Below are positions 1 through 9,421 of a DNA stretch of 64,000 nucleotides, one piece after another (the stretch's first letter is position 1; the number at the start of each line of letters is the position of its first letter). The translations under genes were made by a program, and so were the position numbers. The stretch is from the NCBI GenBank assembly GCA_963704535.1, contig OY969916.1:11098001-11162000 (forward strand). The letters run 5' to 3'. The DNA comes from G963704535 sp963704535 (GTDB taxonomy: Bacteria > Chloroflexota > Chloroflexia > Chloroflexales > Roseiflexaceae). A model generated the notes under the pieces. The model was not told where the DNA came from. It saw nothing but the letters and a program-made list of their open reading frames with translations, and did not search any database.

Positions 1-1
1 G

Positions 2-82
2 ATGTGGGAACGGAGCGCCGCCAGCAACCTGCGCATGAGCGACCTGCCCTTCACCGTGGCCGAGATGTTTTACAATGATTAG
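2..82 (+). CDS. 3' end of an unidentified protein (partial)
   Basis: The window opens inside a reading frame that ends at a TAG at 80-82. The visible C-terminus is about 26 residues and ends in the motif FTVAEMFYND. This frame reads as ordinary protein, while frame 1 gives an Arg/Gln-rich stretch typical of a shadow frame. There is too little to assign a family. The next 125 bases are AT-rich and hold no gene that I can support. Confidence 0.45.
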   Translation: MWERSAASNLRMSDLPFTVAEMFYND

Positions 83-208
83 TAACCGCTCCAAGGGATA
101 ATGACATTATATACGAACTCAAGGCCTGAATCAAGCAGTCCATCGAATGAATAAAGTGTAAAGGATTTTAGACGATCCAGATTGAGCGCACCTTGATTCT
201 AGGATATC

Positions 209-2368
209 TTATAGCTGTTGATCGCGAATCAGGGGCAGGGCAAAGGCGAAGACACTCCCGGTTCCTTCTTTACTCTCAAGCCAGATTCGACCGCCATGAG
301 CCTCGACGGCCAGCTTACAAAAAGTTAATCCTAGCCCGGTGCCACGTAGCTTGCGCCCGCGCACCTGGCCAAACTTCTCGAAGATCCGCTCGTGGTACGC
401 TGGCGGAATGCCGACTCCGCGGTCCTGCACCCAGAAAATCAGCCACTCGCCGCTATCGATCGGCGGGTGAAGCGGCACCTTCGCCGGCAGTTGGCGCTCA
501 AGCCCGAAAAAGTGCGCGCCGAGAGTCACAGCACCGCCAGACGGCGAGAACTTAATCGCATTGTCGAGCAGGTTTTGCAGCACGCGCACTATCTTGTCAT
601 TGTCGGCTTCGATCAGCGGCAGGCCGATCGCCAGGTACTGCTCAAGCGCCACCCGCTGGCTGCGGGCCGAGACCTGGAGCCGCTCGATCGCCTGATCCAC
701 AACCGCATAGGGCACCAGCGGCTCGAGGTCCAGCGGCAGGCGCCCCTGCTCCATCTTGGAGATATCGAGCAGGTTGTTGACCAGCTCCAGCATGGCCTGG
801 CTGCCCTGGTGCGCGATCTCGAGCAACTCCTGCTGTTGATCGTTTACTGGGCCGCCGAGCCCGCGCTTAACCATCATGATGCCATTCATAATCGACGTTA
901 GCGGCGCGCGCAGGTCATGGACCAGCATGCTGGTCCAATCATCGCGCAGTTGCTCAAGCTCCTTCTCCTGCGTGATATCGCGAAACAGCGCCAACTGACC
1001 ATAGATTTCGCCCTGCGCGTCGCGCACCGGCAGCGCGAGGTGGCGGATGAATCGATGCTGCGGCGTGCGCAACTCGATCTCGCTGATATTGACTTGCAGT
1101 TCCCCGTTTCCGCTCGCGGCCTCCCCGCTACCCCAGGTTCGTATAACCGTCTCATGAGCGCGCTCATGGAGGTCGCGCAGGAGTTCGTCCAGCGATCGGC
1201 TGATCAACTGCTGCTCGCTCGCTTCAAACAGTCGCTCGGCCATCGGATTGACCATCAGGACGACACCATGCAGGTCGGTCATTAAGATGCCATCGGCGGT
1301 CGAGTTCAAAATCGCCGCGAGCCGGTCACGACCATCGGCGACCTGTTGAAATAGCCGGGCATTCTCGATCGCCACGCCGATAAACGCCGCCATTCGCATC
1401 AGGCGCTCTGCCTCATCGGCCGTGAATGGCCCATTGAGCTTGTTAAGCAGCTCGATCACGCCGATCACGCGGCCTTTGGCGATCATCGGCACGCACAGAA
1501 TCGAGTGATTGACGAAGCCAACCTCGTCGCTGATCTTGCGGTAGAAGCGCGGATCGTTCTCAGGGTCGTGGACGATCGCCCATTGGCGGCTCTGGGCAAC
1601 GTAGCCGACAACGCCCTGGCCCATCGGGACGCTCATGCCAGCCAGCTTCTCCTCGCCGCCCTCGATCGTCATGACGAAATGCAGATCCCCGGTGGTCTCG
1701 TCGAGCAATAAAAGCGAGCCAGCCTCGACATTGAAGTAGGTGCTCAACTTCTGAACCACCAGCCGATAGACCTCGTGAGTATCGAGTGTCGAGGTGATCG
1801 TGGACGCGATCTCGTTTAAGGTTGCCAGCTCCTGGCTCCGGCGTTGAGCCTCCCCGTGGACGCGGGAAGCGGAGATCGCGGCGGCAAGCTGGCTGGCGAG
1901 CAGCCGCGCAAGCGCCATCTCGTCGACGCCAAAGTGGCGTGGCTTTCCCACAGAGCCGAGCACCAGCGCGCCAATCGCGCGATCCTGGGCCACCAACGGT
2001 ACCAGCAGCGCCGAGTGAATACCGCGCGACCGCAGCAGCTCCAGCGCCGGGTGACGTTTGCCGTAGCGTTCGATATTATAGACCTGAATAGGCTGGCGCT
2101 TGCGTAGGGCGCGCCGCAGGACCAAGATCTCGGTAAGTGGGATGGTAGGTGGGGGGGTGGTCTGTGAAGGATACTCGCAAACCAGGTGACCGACGCCCTG
2201 ATCGTCGAGCAACGCCACGCCGCCACGATCGATCTCAAAGAGTTGCGAGAGTTCATGCAGCGACAGCAACAGCAAATCATCCAGCGCTGCGGCGGTCTCG
2301 ATCGCCTGCGAAATGCGCATCAGTCCATCGACGCGCGCATCGGCGAGAGGCATCTCAGTTAACGCCAT
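209..2368 (-). CDS. GAF-GAF-PAS sensor histidine kinase
   Basis: A soluble sensor kinase of 719 residues that autophosphorylates on histidine and passes phosphate to an unknown receiver. In order: GAF domain (about 20-165), second GAF (about 190-340) with a phytochrome-like GVVGYVAQ segment, PAS domain (about 350-460), HisKA with the H-box HDLRAP (about 480), then an ATPase domain with an N-box (LQNLLDNAIKFS) and G-boxes (DRGVGIP, GTGLGL). No transmembrane segment is visible, so it is probably cytoplasmic. The ATG at 2368 is preferred because AGGA lies 7 bases upstream; a longer frame to 2440 lacks a ribosome site. No receiver gene is adjacent, so the partner is unknown. Confidence 0.88.
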   Translation of the reverse strand: MALTEMPLADARVDGLMRISQAIETAAALDDLLLLSLHELSQLFEIDRGGVALLDDQGVGHLVCEYPSQTTPPPTIPLTEILVLRRALRKRQPIQVYNIERYGKRHPALELLRSRGIHSALLVPLVAQDRAIGALVLGSVGKPRHFGVDEMALARLLASQLAAAISASRVHGEAQRRSQELATLNEIASTITSTLDTHEVYRLVVQKLSTYFNVEAGSLLLLDETTGDLHFVMTIEGGEEKLAGMSVPMGQGVVGYVAQSRQWAIVHDPENDPRFYRKISDEVGFVNHSILCVPMIAKGRVIGVIELLNKLNGPFTADEAERLMRMAAFIGVAIENARLFQQVADGRDRLAAILNSTADGILMTDLHGVVLMVNPMAERLFEASEQQLISRSLDELLRDLHERAHETVIRTWGSGEAASGNGELQVNISEIELRTPQHRFIRHLALPVRDAQGEIYGQLALFRDITQEKELEQLRDDWTSMLVHDLRAPLTSIMNGIMMVKRGLGGPVNDQQQELLEIAHQGSQAMLELVNNLLDISKMEQGRLPLDLEPLVPYAVVDQAIERLQVSARSQRVALEQYLAIGLPLIEADNDKIVRVLQNLLDNAIKFSPSGGAVTLGAHFFGLERQLPAKVPLHPPIDSGEWLIFWVQDRGVGIPPAYHERIFEKFGQVRGRKLRGTGLGLTFCKLAVEAHGGRIWLESKEGTGSVFAFALPLIRDQQL

Positions 2369-2582
2369 ATGTACGTCCTGAACCATACTATAGAGAAATG
2401 CGAACCCTGCGCACCGAGGCACGACCCATATCGTACACACCGGATCACGCCGCGCGTCGGCATGCGCTCCTTCACCGCTGAATGACCTCGCGCCGCCCTG
2501 TATTATATGCTACTACGAAGCTGTTTGCCATTACGTTATGGCTACAGAATGATGACAGAATAGCACCGGGGGTTGCAGGAAG

Positions 2583-2750
2583 CTCGAAAAAGGGGAGCGA
2601 TTGTGGAATGGGAGGAGCTTGGGGAGGCACCCAGAGAGTACCCGTTCCCCAAGCCCCCCCCTCCCACAGATTAAGGGGAGCGATAGTGGGAGGGAGGGGT
2701 TTTGGGGAGGGTCGCCCTACCCAAGCCCCTCCCTCCCACAGATTGTGGTA
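2583..2750. repeat. G-rich/C-rich palindromic intergenic repeat block
   Basis: The 397-bp gap between the kinase start and the dehydrogenase stop holds two tandem units with GGGAGG-rich arms and CCTCCC-rich counter-arms, each able to fold into a long GC stem. Both units include AAGGGGAGCGAT-like starts and end in CTCCCACAGATT. They resemble the AAAGGGGGAG palindromes found elsewhere in the window but diverge from them. No gene is supported here. Confidence 0.6.
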
Positions 2751-2765
2751 ACTGAATCAGTGGAG

Positions 2766-4145
2766 CTATCGCGGCGCCAAGTAGGACGAACCGACGGCGA
2801 TATATTCGTAGCCGCTCTGCACCAATTCGTCGTAGTCGGGGATCATCCGACGGCCGTCAATCACCAAGTACGGCGGCTTGACCGTCTGCTCGATCGTGCG
2901 CGACAGGCCGCGAAATTCTTCCCAGTCGGTCGAAATGAACAGCATATCGCTGCCGGTCAGCGCCTCTTTGGCCGATGCGTGGTAGGTGATCTTCTCGAAT
3001 AGGTGGTTCTGCTCCGGGTTGAAGAACCGGCGCGCCTCCTCGACCGCCACAGGATCGTAGGCGCGGATCTCGCGCACGCCGCGGCCCAGCAGCGCCTCGA
3101 CAACCTTCAAAGACGAAGCGTCACGCATATCGTTGGTGCGCTGCTTGAACGCCAGTCCCAGAAGCGCCACGGTCTTGTGATTGAAGTTGACGCGCGCCTC
3201 ACGCGCCGAGCGGTCGATCAGATAGGTTTTCTGATACTCATTGATCGCGTGGACCGACTGGAGCAGGTCGGTCGATTGGCCGGCGGTTTTCAGCTGATAG
3301 ATCAGCGATTGAATATCCTTACCGAAGCAAGAACCGCCAGCCCCATTTGAAACATACGAGCCCCAGGTGCTGATGCGCCCATCGGCAGTCACGCCGCGCT
3401 TGAGATCTTCCATCCGCACATTGGGGAAGGTTTCGCCGAGCCGTGCCCCGACCCCATTCCAGAACGAGACATAGGTCAATAGCAGCGTATTCGCCACATA
3501 CTTGATCGCCTCGGCGGTCTCCGGCGTGGTCTCGATATACCGAATCCGCACGTGATTGACAAACTGCGAGTAGATCCGGCGGATAATGCGAAAATCCTCT
3601 TCGGTATCGGCGCCGACGACCACGCGATCGGGGCGGCGCGACTTCTCGACGGCATCGCCCTCCGGCAGGAACTCGGGGTTGGAGGCCACGCCGGCATTCG
3701 GCACATTGTACTCCCGTAGCACCCGCTCAAGCTGGCGTGCAGTACTAATCGGCACAGTGCTCTTGTTGATCAGCACCACCCGCCGGGTATCCTCGCGTTT
3801 TGCCAGCAGCGAGCAGAGATGGTTCACTGCGGCAAAGTAGTAGCTCAGGTCGGAAGACCCATCGCGACCAGGCGGGGTCGGCAAACACAGGAAGATCGCG
3901 TCCGCGCCCTCGATAATCGGCTCGAGATCACCACAGAAGAAGAGGTAGCGATCCAGATTTTCGGCAATGATACTGGTCAGCCCCGGCTCGTTGACGTAAC
4001 GCTCGATCTGCTCGCGCTGGGCGGAGCGATAAGCATCCAGGCGGCGCTTGTCGATATCGTAGGCATACACTTCGTGACCGTACTCTGAACATACCGCCGC
4101 ATGGGTCAATCCCACAAATCCGGTTCCGACAACAATGATCTTCAT
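2766..4145 (-). CDS. UDP-glucose/GDP-mannose dehydrogenase family protein
   Basis: A 459-residue NAD-dependent sugar-nucleotide dehydrogenase of the UDP-glucose 6-dehydrogenase type. It would oxidise a nucleotide sugar to the uronic acid for exopolysaccharide or cell-wall glycans. The N-terminal Rossmann motif is GTGFVGL. A conserved NPEFLPEGDA segment follows at about 155-165. The catalytic cysteine sits in GGSCFGKDI (about 270), and the C-terminal domain carries LGLAFKQRTNDMRDA. Length is close to the family norm. The exact sugar cannot be read from sequence. The start is the only good ATG, preceded by AGGAG. A 14-bp palindrome lies about 60 bases upstream of the start. Confidence 0.9.
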   Translation of the reverse strand: MKIIVVGTGFVGLTHAAVCSEYGHEVYAYDIDKRRLDAYRSAQREQIERYVNEPGLTSIIAENLDRYLFFCGDLEPIIEGADAIFLCLPTPPGRDGSSDLSYYFAAVNHLCSLLAKREDTRRVVLINKSTVPISTARQLERVLREYNVPNAGVASNPEFLPEGDAVEKSRRPDRVVVGADTEEDFRIIRRIYSQFVNHVRIRYIETTPETAEAIKYVANTLLLTYVSFWNGVGARLGETFPNVRMEDLKRGVTADGRISTWGSYVSNGAGGSCFGKDIQSLIYQLKTAGQSTDLLQSVHAINEYQKTYLIDRSAREARVNFNHKTVALLGLAFKQRTNDMRDASSLKVVEALLGRGVREIRAYDPVAVEEARRFFNPEQNHLFEKITYHASAKEALTGSDMLFISTDWEEFRGLSRTIEQTVKPPYLVIDGRRMIPDYDELVQSGYEYIAVGSSYLAPR

Positions 4146-4204
4146 TGCGACTCCTTGGTAATGATATTTGTCATTCTACGTCGTCATCTAACTATTGTAT
4201 TGTA

Positions 4205-4218
4205 GTTAAGCGCTTAAC
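4205..4218. promoter_or_regulatory. Perfect 14-bp palindrome GTTAAGCGCTTAAC upstream of the dehydrogenase
   Basis: A perfect palindrome with a central CG, of the shape bound by LacI-family dimers. It sits 60-73 bases upstream of the minus-strand sugar-nucleotide dehydrogenase start, next to AT-rich TACAAT-like hexamers on that strand. Operator function is inferred; the binding protein is unknown. The LacI gene at 50.5 kb has a different site upstream of it. Confidence 0.4.
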
Positions 4219-4316
4219 GTTCTCATTATATGGATGACAATTTTGACACTATCGCTTGGGGCGGGCTTGGAGGGGCGGCCCGCATCCAAACCTTTCCAGC
4301 CAAACTGTATCCCGGT

Positions 4317-5954
4317 TCAGTCTTGCCGCTCGCTGCCCTGATCTGTCCGTCGATCGTCGGTCGGTCGCGCTGCGCTAGGGAGCACCTCGGTGGGCGGCAG
4401 GTCCTCACGCGGCGTGGTGGGAACGACCTCGGTGGGTGGTAAGTCGGCGTCTTCGGCGGTCGGCACGGCTTCGGTAGGCGGCAAGTCTGCGGGATGTGCC
4501 GGCATCGCCTTCGCCGACGGCAGGGGCGTGGATTGTGCCATGGTCGCTCCCTCGATCGGCGCCTGAGACTCAGCCGGGACGGCCAGGCTCGGCGGCAACG
4601 CTTCGATGATGGTCGCCGCAGGATCTTCGCTCGTCGGCGCGAGTTCGGCGAGATCCGCGGGCAGGGGAACCTCGGGTACATCGTCGTGGCGGTCGAGCGC
4701 CTGCGATGGGCTGAGATCAGCGGTTACGGCCGGATCGAACACCGTCGCGTCATCTAGAGGCATCACCTGGGCCTGCTCAGGGGGCGACGATGCGCGCGCT
4801 ATCCCAGTAGTGATCGCCCTGGTCGTCGCCACGGCCGCCCGGCGGCCCTGGACCCTGGCGCGGAAGTAGAGAAACGTGGGACCGCCGATGGCGATCAGGA
4901 TGACCAGCAGGGTGACGATCGCCCAGTATTTCAAGATGATACTGATCAGCAGCAGCAGCCCCATGACGCCCAGCGCGATCGGCATATAGCGGGTCACCTT
5001 CTGCCCGATCGTCAGCGGCGCCGGCGGGCCGGTGATGGTGCCGGTGGCCGCCGGCAGCGCGACGCCGCTGAACGTCGGGGCGGCGACATCGTGGACCGCT
5101 GATGCGACGCGCACCAGCCCCGGCTCCAGGTCCTGCGCCGCATTCCGAAGCGCCTGGGTGAACACGCCGGCGCTCTTGAAGCGGTGCTCCGGCTGCTTCG
5201 ACAGTGCCTGCAAGACCACGGCCTCCAGTGCGGGGGGCAGATCCGGCACGTAGTCGCGGAGCGGCGGCGGCGGCTTGGTCAGGTGCGCGCTGACAACCGC
5301 CATTGTATCGCCGGTGAAGGGCGCTCGCCCGGCGAGAAGCTGGTACAGCACCACCCCGAGCGAGTAGATATCCGAGCGAGCGTCGGGCTGCCCGCCGGTG
5401 AGTTGCTCGGGCGCCATATACACCGGCGTCCCCATCACCATGCCGGCGGCGGTCAGATTGGCATCGCCATCGCCCTGGACCAGTTTCGCGATCCCGAAAT
5501 CGGCCAGCACCGGCTGCCCTTCGGCGTCGAGCAGGATATTGGAGGGCTTGATATCGCGGTGGATCACGCCGCGCGCGTGGGCGTACTCAAGCGCTTCGGC
5601 CATCTTCACGATCACATCCGTGCTCCACTTGCGGTCGAGCCCACCCTCGCGGATGCGGCCCTCCAATGTGCCGCCGGGCAGCAGGTCCGTGACCATGTAG
5701 AACAAGCCGTCGGCTTGATCGACATCGTAGATGCGGATGATATTGGGATGGTTGAGGCCCGCGATCGTACGGGCCTCACGCTCGAAGCGGGCCTGAAAAC
5801 TCGGGTCCTGGCCGATCGTCGGCGGCAGAATTTTGATCGCGACCGGGCGATCAAACTGCGGATGGTGCGCCCGAAACACGGCGGCCATCCCGCCCTCGCC
5901 AAGCTTGGCTTCCAGGATGTACTTGCCGAGCTTACGACCGATCAACTCGCTCAT
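4317..5954 (-). CDS. PknB-type transmembrane Ser/Thr protein kinase
   Basis: A Hanks-type kinase of 545 residues. The kinase domain occupies about residues 10-275: glycine loop LGEGGMAAVF, catalytic lysine in VAIKIL, catalytic loop HRDIKPSN, DFG, and MAPEQ. Two adjacent hydrophobic stretches at about 325-370 probably anchor it. The remaining 175 residues are low-complexity and end in several copies of a proline-threonine-glutamate unit (LPPTEVVPT-like). There are no PASTA repeats. It overlaps the upstream zinc-ribbon gene by 4 bases (ATGA), so the two are translationally coupled. The PPTE repeats look like candidate phospho-acceptor or protein-docking sites, which is inference. Confidence 0.88.
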   Translation of the reverse strand: MSELIGRKLGKYILEAKLGEGGMAAVFRAHHPQFDRPVAIKILPPTIGQDPSFQARFEREARTIAGLNHPNIIRIYDVDQADGLFYMVTDLLPGGTLEGRIREGGLDRKWSTDVIVKMAEALEYAHARGVIHRDIKPSNILLDAEGQPVLADFGIAKLVQGDGDANLTAAGMVMGTPVYMAPEQLTGGQPDARSDIYSLGVVLYQLLAGRAPFTGDTMAVVSAHLTKPPPPLRDYVPDLPPALEAVVLQALSKQPEHRFKSAGVFTQALRNAAQDLEPGLVRVASAVHDVAAPTFSGVALPAATGTITGPPAPLTIGQKVTRYMPIALGVMGLLLLISIILKYWAIVTLLVILIAIGGPTFLYFRARVQGRRAAVATTRAITTGIARASSPPEQAQVMPLDDATVFDPAVTADLSPSQALDRHDDVPEVPLPADLAELAPTSEDPAATIIEALPPSLAVPAESQAPIEGATMAQSTPLPSAKAMPAHPADLPPTEAVPTAEDADLPPTEVVPTTPREDLPPTEVLPSAARPTDDRRTDQGSERQD

Positions 5955-7141
5955 TTGGCACCGCGCACGATCAGATTGTCGAATGTGACTGTCGCATCGC
6001 CTTCGTCAAACGTGTTGACGGCCAGCGCCATCTCGCCGTCGGCGAAAGTATCGTCGCTGATCTCTTCAAGCAGTTCGCCGTTAACAAACAGCCGGATGAC
6101 GCTACCTTCGGTCTCGACGCGCAGACGATTGGCCTCGCCGGTCCCGTTGATCTCCGATGAATCCGTCCAATCGATCAACGTCGTCAACTCGTCGTTTTCG
6201 TACACGTCAAGTCCATAACGCCCATCGCCGGAGACCTGGAAGAGATAAAAATTCTCACTATCCTGGTAGCGGAACATCAGCCCGGCGGCGCTCTGCGACG
6301 GCCCGTCAAGAGTTGTATCGACCTCTACGGCGGCGTCGTCGTAGGTGCCCTTGAACGTGCTCCAGACGATATACTTGGGCGTTTTCAGGTTGATCGCGTA
6401 GGTGCCGTCGGCGAACGTATAGGTCGCGTCCTCATTCTCGCCATCGCTAAGGCTGCTGCGCCGGGGATTCTCGAAGTCGTCCTCCAGCAGCGTGGCGCCG
6501 AAGGTCTCGACCGGGGCGGCGGTGGGGGCCGCGCCGGCTGTCGGCCGGACGACGGCCGTGGGGCGCGTCGCCGTCCCTGTGCCCCGGTTGAGCATCACCA
6601 CGCCCACGATCAGGGCGACCAGGGTCAGGAATCCAAGGCCGGCGACCAGCGCGATAATCAGCAACACCCGGCGACCGCTGCCGGGTTTCGCAGCTGGCTG
6701 CGATGGCGGGAGACTCGGTACGGAATAGACCTGCCCGCCAGCCTGCGGCGTGGGGCTCGACCAAGCGGCGGGTGGAGAGGCCGGAGCGCTGGGCGCGGTC
6801 GGTGGGCTGGAAATAATCGTCTTGCCCTCCATAGGAGCACCGGATGGGGTGGGTGGGGCGATAATCGTCTTGGCCTCGCCGGGTGGCCGCGCGACCGGAG
6901 GATCTTCCGACAAGCGTGTCGTCGAGGCCACGCCGGCGTCAGGCAAACGTGCGGTCGGCGGCGTTAGTGAGGCCGCTGGTAGCACAATCGTCTCTTTGCC
7001 GGTCCGTGGACGAGCCGACTGATCGGCGTCGGCGGGCGAGGAGCTTTGGGGTGCTGGATTGGTAGGCATCTTCGTGCCGCACTCGGCGCAGAACACCGCA
7101 TCGGGCGCGACCTCGGCCTGGCAATTCGGGCACTTTGACAT
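5951..7141 (-). CDS. Zinc-ribbon, single-pass membrane protein with LamG-like outer domain
   Basis: A 396-residue protein. It starts with a zinc ribbon (CPNC then CAEC, residues 4-21). A long Pro/Ser/Thr-rich linker follows, with repeats around the motif KTII. One transmembrane helix lies at about 158-187. A C-terminal concanavalin/LamG-like beta domain runs from about 215 to the end, with the typical opening LLEDDFENP and the closing VTFDNLIV. The topology suggests a cytoplasmic zinc ribbon and an external ligand-binding domain. It is the first gene of a two-gene unit with the Ser/Thr kinase, so it may be that kinase's sensor or substrate. The start has GGAGGAG 6 bases upstream. Confidence 0.8.
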   Translation of the reverse strand: MSKCPNCQAEVAPDAVFCAECGTKMPTNPAPQSSSPADADQSARPRTGKETIVLPAASLTPPTARLPDAGVASTTRLSEDPPVARPPGEAKTIIAPPTPSGAPMEGKTIISSPPTAPSAPASPPAAWSSPTPQAGGQVYSVPSLPPSQPAAKPGSGRRVLLIIALVAGLGFLTLVALIVGVVMLNRGTGTATRPTAVVRPTAGAAPTAAPVETFGATLLEDDFENPRRSSLSDGENEDATYTFADGTYAINLKTPKYIVWSTFKGTYDDAAVEVDTTLDGPSQSAAGLMFRYQDSENFYLFQVSGDGRYGLDVYENDELTTLIDWTDSSEINGTGEANRLRVETEGSVIRLFVNGELLEEISDDTFADGEMALAVNTFDEGDATVTFDNLIVRGAK

Positions 7142-7215
7142 GGGACTCTCCTCCGAGCGATGATAGGTTCCTTACTATAGCCAAACGAACGAAGCGTAGG
7201 ACATGTTACGAGAGC

Positions 7216-7307
7216 TGAGAAACTATTTGAAAGGGTATAGTCATGCCAACGATCCGTGGTGGAAAGGCGATTTTTGAGGGGTGGCCCCTCAAACTCCCCC
7301 TTTTCAA
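7216..7307. repeat. R1 palindromic intergenic element
   Basis: A copy in the minus orientation of the element seen at 17.8, 34.4, 35.7 and 46.4 kb. It has terminal AACTATTTGAAAGGG and CCCCCTTTTCAAA arms, an internal GATCCGTGGTGGAAAGG block, and a core GAGGGG/CCCCTC hairpin. The hisC stop codon (7304-7306) lies inside its edge. Confidence 0.7.
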
Positions 7308-8386
7308 AACGATCGGCTGGCCGGCAGCACAGAGCGAAGTGCTCCAAAGAAGCGCGTATTCTCCTCGTCGGTGCCGAACGATATGCGGATGTGGCCGGGC
7401 AAGCCCCAGCCGGAAAGCGGCGAGACCGTGAAGCCATGATCCATGAGCGCGAGCGTCACCGCGCTGTCGTCGCCGACATCGACGGCGACAAAGTTGGTCT
7501 CGGTGGGGATGGGGCGCAGGCCGAGCGCTCGCAGCTCGCGGGCGAACCGCTCGCGGCAGGCAACAGCGTGAGCCCGGCTGCGCGCGACATGCTCCTCGTC
7601 CTCCAGCGCCGCCAGCCCGGCAGCCTGGGCCAGCGCGTTGACATTAAACGTCGGACGAGCGCGCTCAAGGTAGCCGATGACCTCGGGGTGCCCAAGCGTA
7701 TAGCCCAGGCGCAAGCCAGCCAGGCCATAGATCTTGGCGAACGTGCGCAGCAGGATCAGGTTGCGCCGGCCGGCGCGCAGCTCGCCGAGGAGATCGGGAT
7801 AATCGGCCCGCTCGACGAACTCAATATAAGCCTCGTCGACGACAATCAGCACATCGTCAGGCACCCGCTCGAGCAGCCGGGCGACTTCGGCGGCGCCGGT
7901 GGTCGTGCCAGTCGGGTTGTTCGGGTTGCAGAGGAACACGATCCGTGTTCGCTCGGTGACGGCACCGGCCAATGCGTCTAGATCGTGGACGTAGTCGCGC
8001 AGCGGCACCCGCACCGGATGGGCGCCCATCTCGAGCGTGCGCAGGTAGTAGCTGATAAAGGAGCCATGCGCCATAACGGCCTCATCGCCTTGGTTGAGGA
8101 AAGCCAGGCAGACCAGAAAGACCATTTCGTCGGAGCCGTTGGAGCAGATCACCATCTCGGGTTCGACGCCGAAGCGCGCCGCGAGACCCTGGCGCAGCGT
8201 CAGCGCGCTGGCATCAGGGTAGCGATGAACGCCGGCGACGGCGGCTTGGAGCGCCGCCAAAGCACGCGGCGAGGGGCCGAGCGGATTCTCATTCGAGGAG
8301 AGCTTGGTGACGCCGGCAGGCTGCTGCCGAATCAACTTCGGCGGCTTGTAGGGAGGGAGATGAACGATGTAGTCTTTGTAGTGCAT
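7304..8386 (-). CDS. hisC: Histidinol-phosphate aminotransferase
   Basis: A PLP-dependent class I/II aminotransferase of 360 residues that converts imidazole-acetol phosphate and glutamate to histidinol phosphate in histidine synthesis. Visible are the N-terminal substrate segment KLSSNENPLGPSP, the GSDE turn, the NPNNPTG motif, VVDEAYIEF, and the PLP lysine region LRTFAKIYGLAGLRLGY. The ATG at 8386 is chosen because GGAGG lies just upstream; the frame extends further back but only through repeat DNA. It stands alone, without other his genes. A related aminotransferase specificity cannot be excluded. Confidence 0.9.
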   Translation of the reverse strand: MHYKDYIVHLPPYKPPKLIRQQPAGVTKLSSNENPLGPSPRALAALQAAVAGVHRYPDASALTLRQGLAARFGVEPEMVICSNGSDEMVFLVCLAFLNQGDEAVMAHGSFISYYLRTLEMGAHPVRVPLRDYVHDLDALAGAVTERTRIVFLCNPNNPTGTTTGAAEVARLLERVPDDVLIVVDEAYIEFVERADYPDLLGELRAGRRNLILLRTFAKIYGLAGLRLGYTLGHPEVIGYLERARPTFNVNALAQAAGLAALEDEEHVARSRAHAVACRERFARELRALGLRPIPTETNFVAVDVGDDSAVTLALMDHGFTVSPLSGWGLPGHIRISFGTDEENTRFFGALRSVLPASRSF

Positions 8387-8503
8387 AACACTCCTCCGCA
8401 ATCTGCTCCGTGCGGCTGCATATGGCCCCGCCGCACCAACTGACAGCAAGTATAGCATGAAACATCTGGATGGCACTGATCTGTTTGTAAACGATTTGTT
8501 GTT

Positions 8504-8592
8504 TAGACAAGGTTTCGGGCGGCGCCATTCTCCTTTTATAGTGTGGGTGGGGAGACTGAGGGGCTGCCCCTCAAACCCCCTTTTTCCCAGAG
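8504..8592. repeat. R2 palindromic element, copy 1
   Basis: One of three close copies (others at 14784 and 25339, in the opposite orientation). The shared block runs from CTCTGGGAAAAAGGGGG through a GAGGGG/CCCCTC stem, CCCACCCACATTGTA, and GGCGCC, to CCTTGTCTA. It lies in the 282-bp gap between divergent hisC and the sirtuin gene. Conservation outside the hairpin suggests a mobile MITE-like unit and not just a terminator. Confidence 0.7.
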
Positions 8593-8668
8593 TTGAACCC
8601 TCGGCTTTTGCAGCAATGCAAGTGATATGGTAGCATACCAGCAGCGATACGCACAGGAGAGCGACTCG

Positions 8669-9421
8669 ATGGACCACCAGGGCACCGCCAGGGCGGCGGA
8701 TATCTTGCGGGCCGCCAAGCGCGCCGTCGCGCTGACGGGCGCCGGCATCAGCACGCCCTCCGGCATCCCGGACTTCCGCAGCGGTGGTGGCCTATGGGAG
8801 CAAAGCGACCCGATCGAGGTCGCCTCGCTGCGCGCGTTTCAGGCTAATCCACAGCGCTTCTATGACTGGTTCCGGCCGCTGCTGGAGCGGTTGCTGGCCG
8901 CCGGCGCCAACCCGGCCCACACGGCGCTGGCCGAACTGGAGCACCGGGGTACGCTCCAGGCGGTGATCACCCAGAATATCGACGGGTTGCACCAGCGCGC
9001 CGGCTCACGCGAGGTCTACGAGCTGCACGGCCACCTGCGCAGCGCGACCTGCATCGAGTGCGACCGCCAGGTGCCGGCTGCGCCGCTGCTCGACCGGGCG
9101 CGCCGTGGCGGCGTGCCGCGCTGCGACTGCGGCGCGCCGTTCAAGCCCGACGTGGTGCTGTTCGACGAGCTGCTGCCGCGCGGCCTGTTCTGGCTGGCCC
9201 AGCGCGCGCTTGAGACGAGCGACGCGATCATCATCGCCGGCACCTCGCTGGAGGTCTACCCGGTGAGCGAGATGCCGCTGGTCGGGCTGCGGCGCGGCGC
9301 CCGCCTGATCATCGTCAATCAGGGCGAGACCTACCTCGACGACCGGGCCGACGTGGTGCTGCGCGAGGACGTGGCCGTCGCGCTGCCGGCGATCGTTCAT
9401 CAATTGGAGATTGGAGATTAG
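8669..9421 (+). CDS. NAD-dependent protein deacylase, Sir2 family
   Basis: A sirtuin of 250 residues that removes acyl groups from lysine with NAD. The NAD-binding motif GAGISTPSGIPDFR is at the N-terminus. TQNIDGLHQRAG follows, then the catalytic histidine in ELHGHL. Four zinc cysteines come as CIEC and CDC with a short loop. GTSLEVYPV and VNQGET are in the C-terminal NAD fold. The ATG at 8669 has AGGAGA 8 bases upstream. The stop codon falls inside the 7-bp tandem repeat that follows. Upstream of prfB in the same direction, with only the repeat hairpin between. Confidence 0.92.
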   Translation: MDHQGTARAADILRAAKRAVALTGAGISTPSGIPDFRSGGGLWEQSDPIEVASLRAFQANPQRFYDWFRPLLERLLAAGANPAHTALAELEHRGTLQAVITQNIDGLHQRAGSREVYELHGHLRSATCIECDRQVPAAPLLDRARRGGVPRCDCGAPFKPDVVLFDELLPRGLFWLAQRALETSDAIIIAGTSLEVYPVSEMPLVGLRRGARLIIVNQGETYLDDRADVVLREDVAVALPAIVHQLEIGD

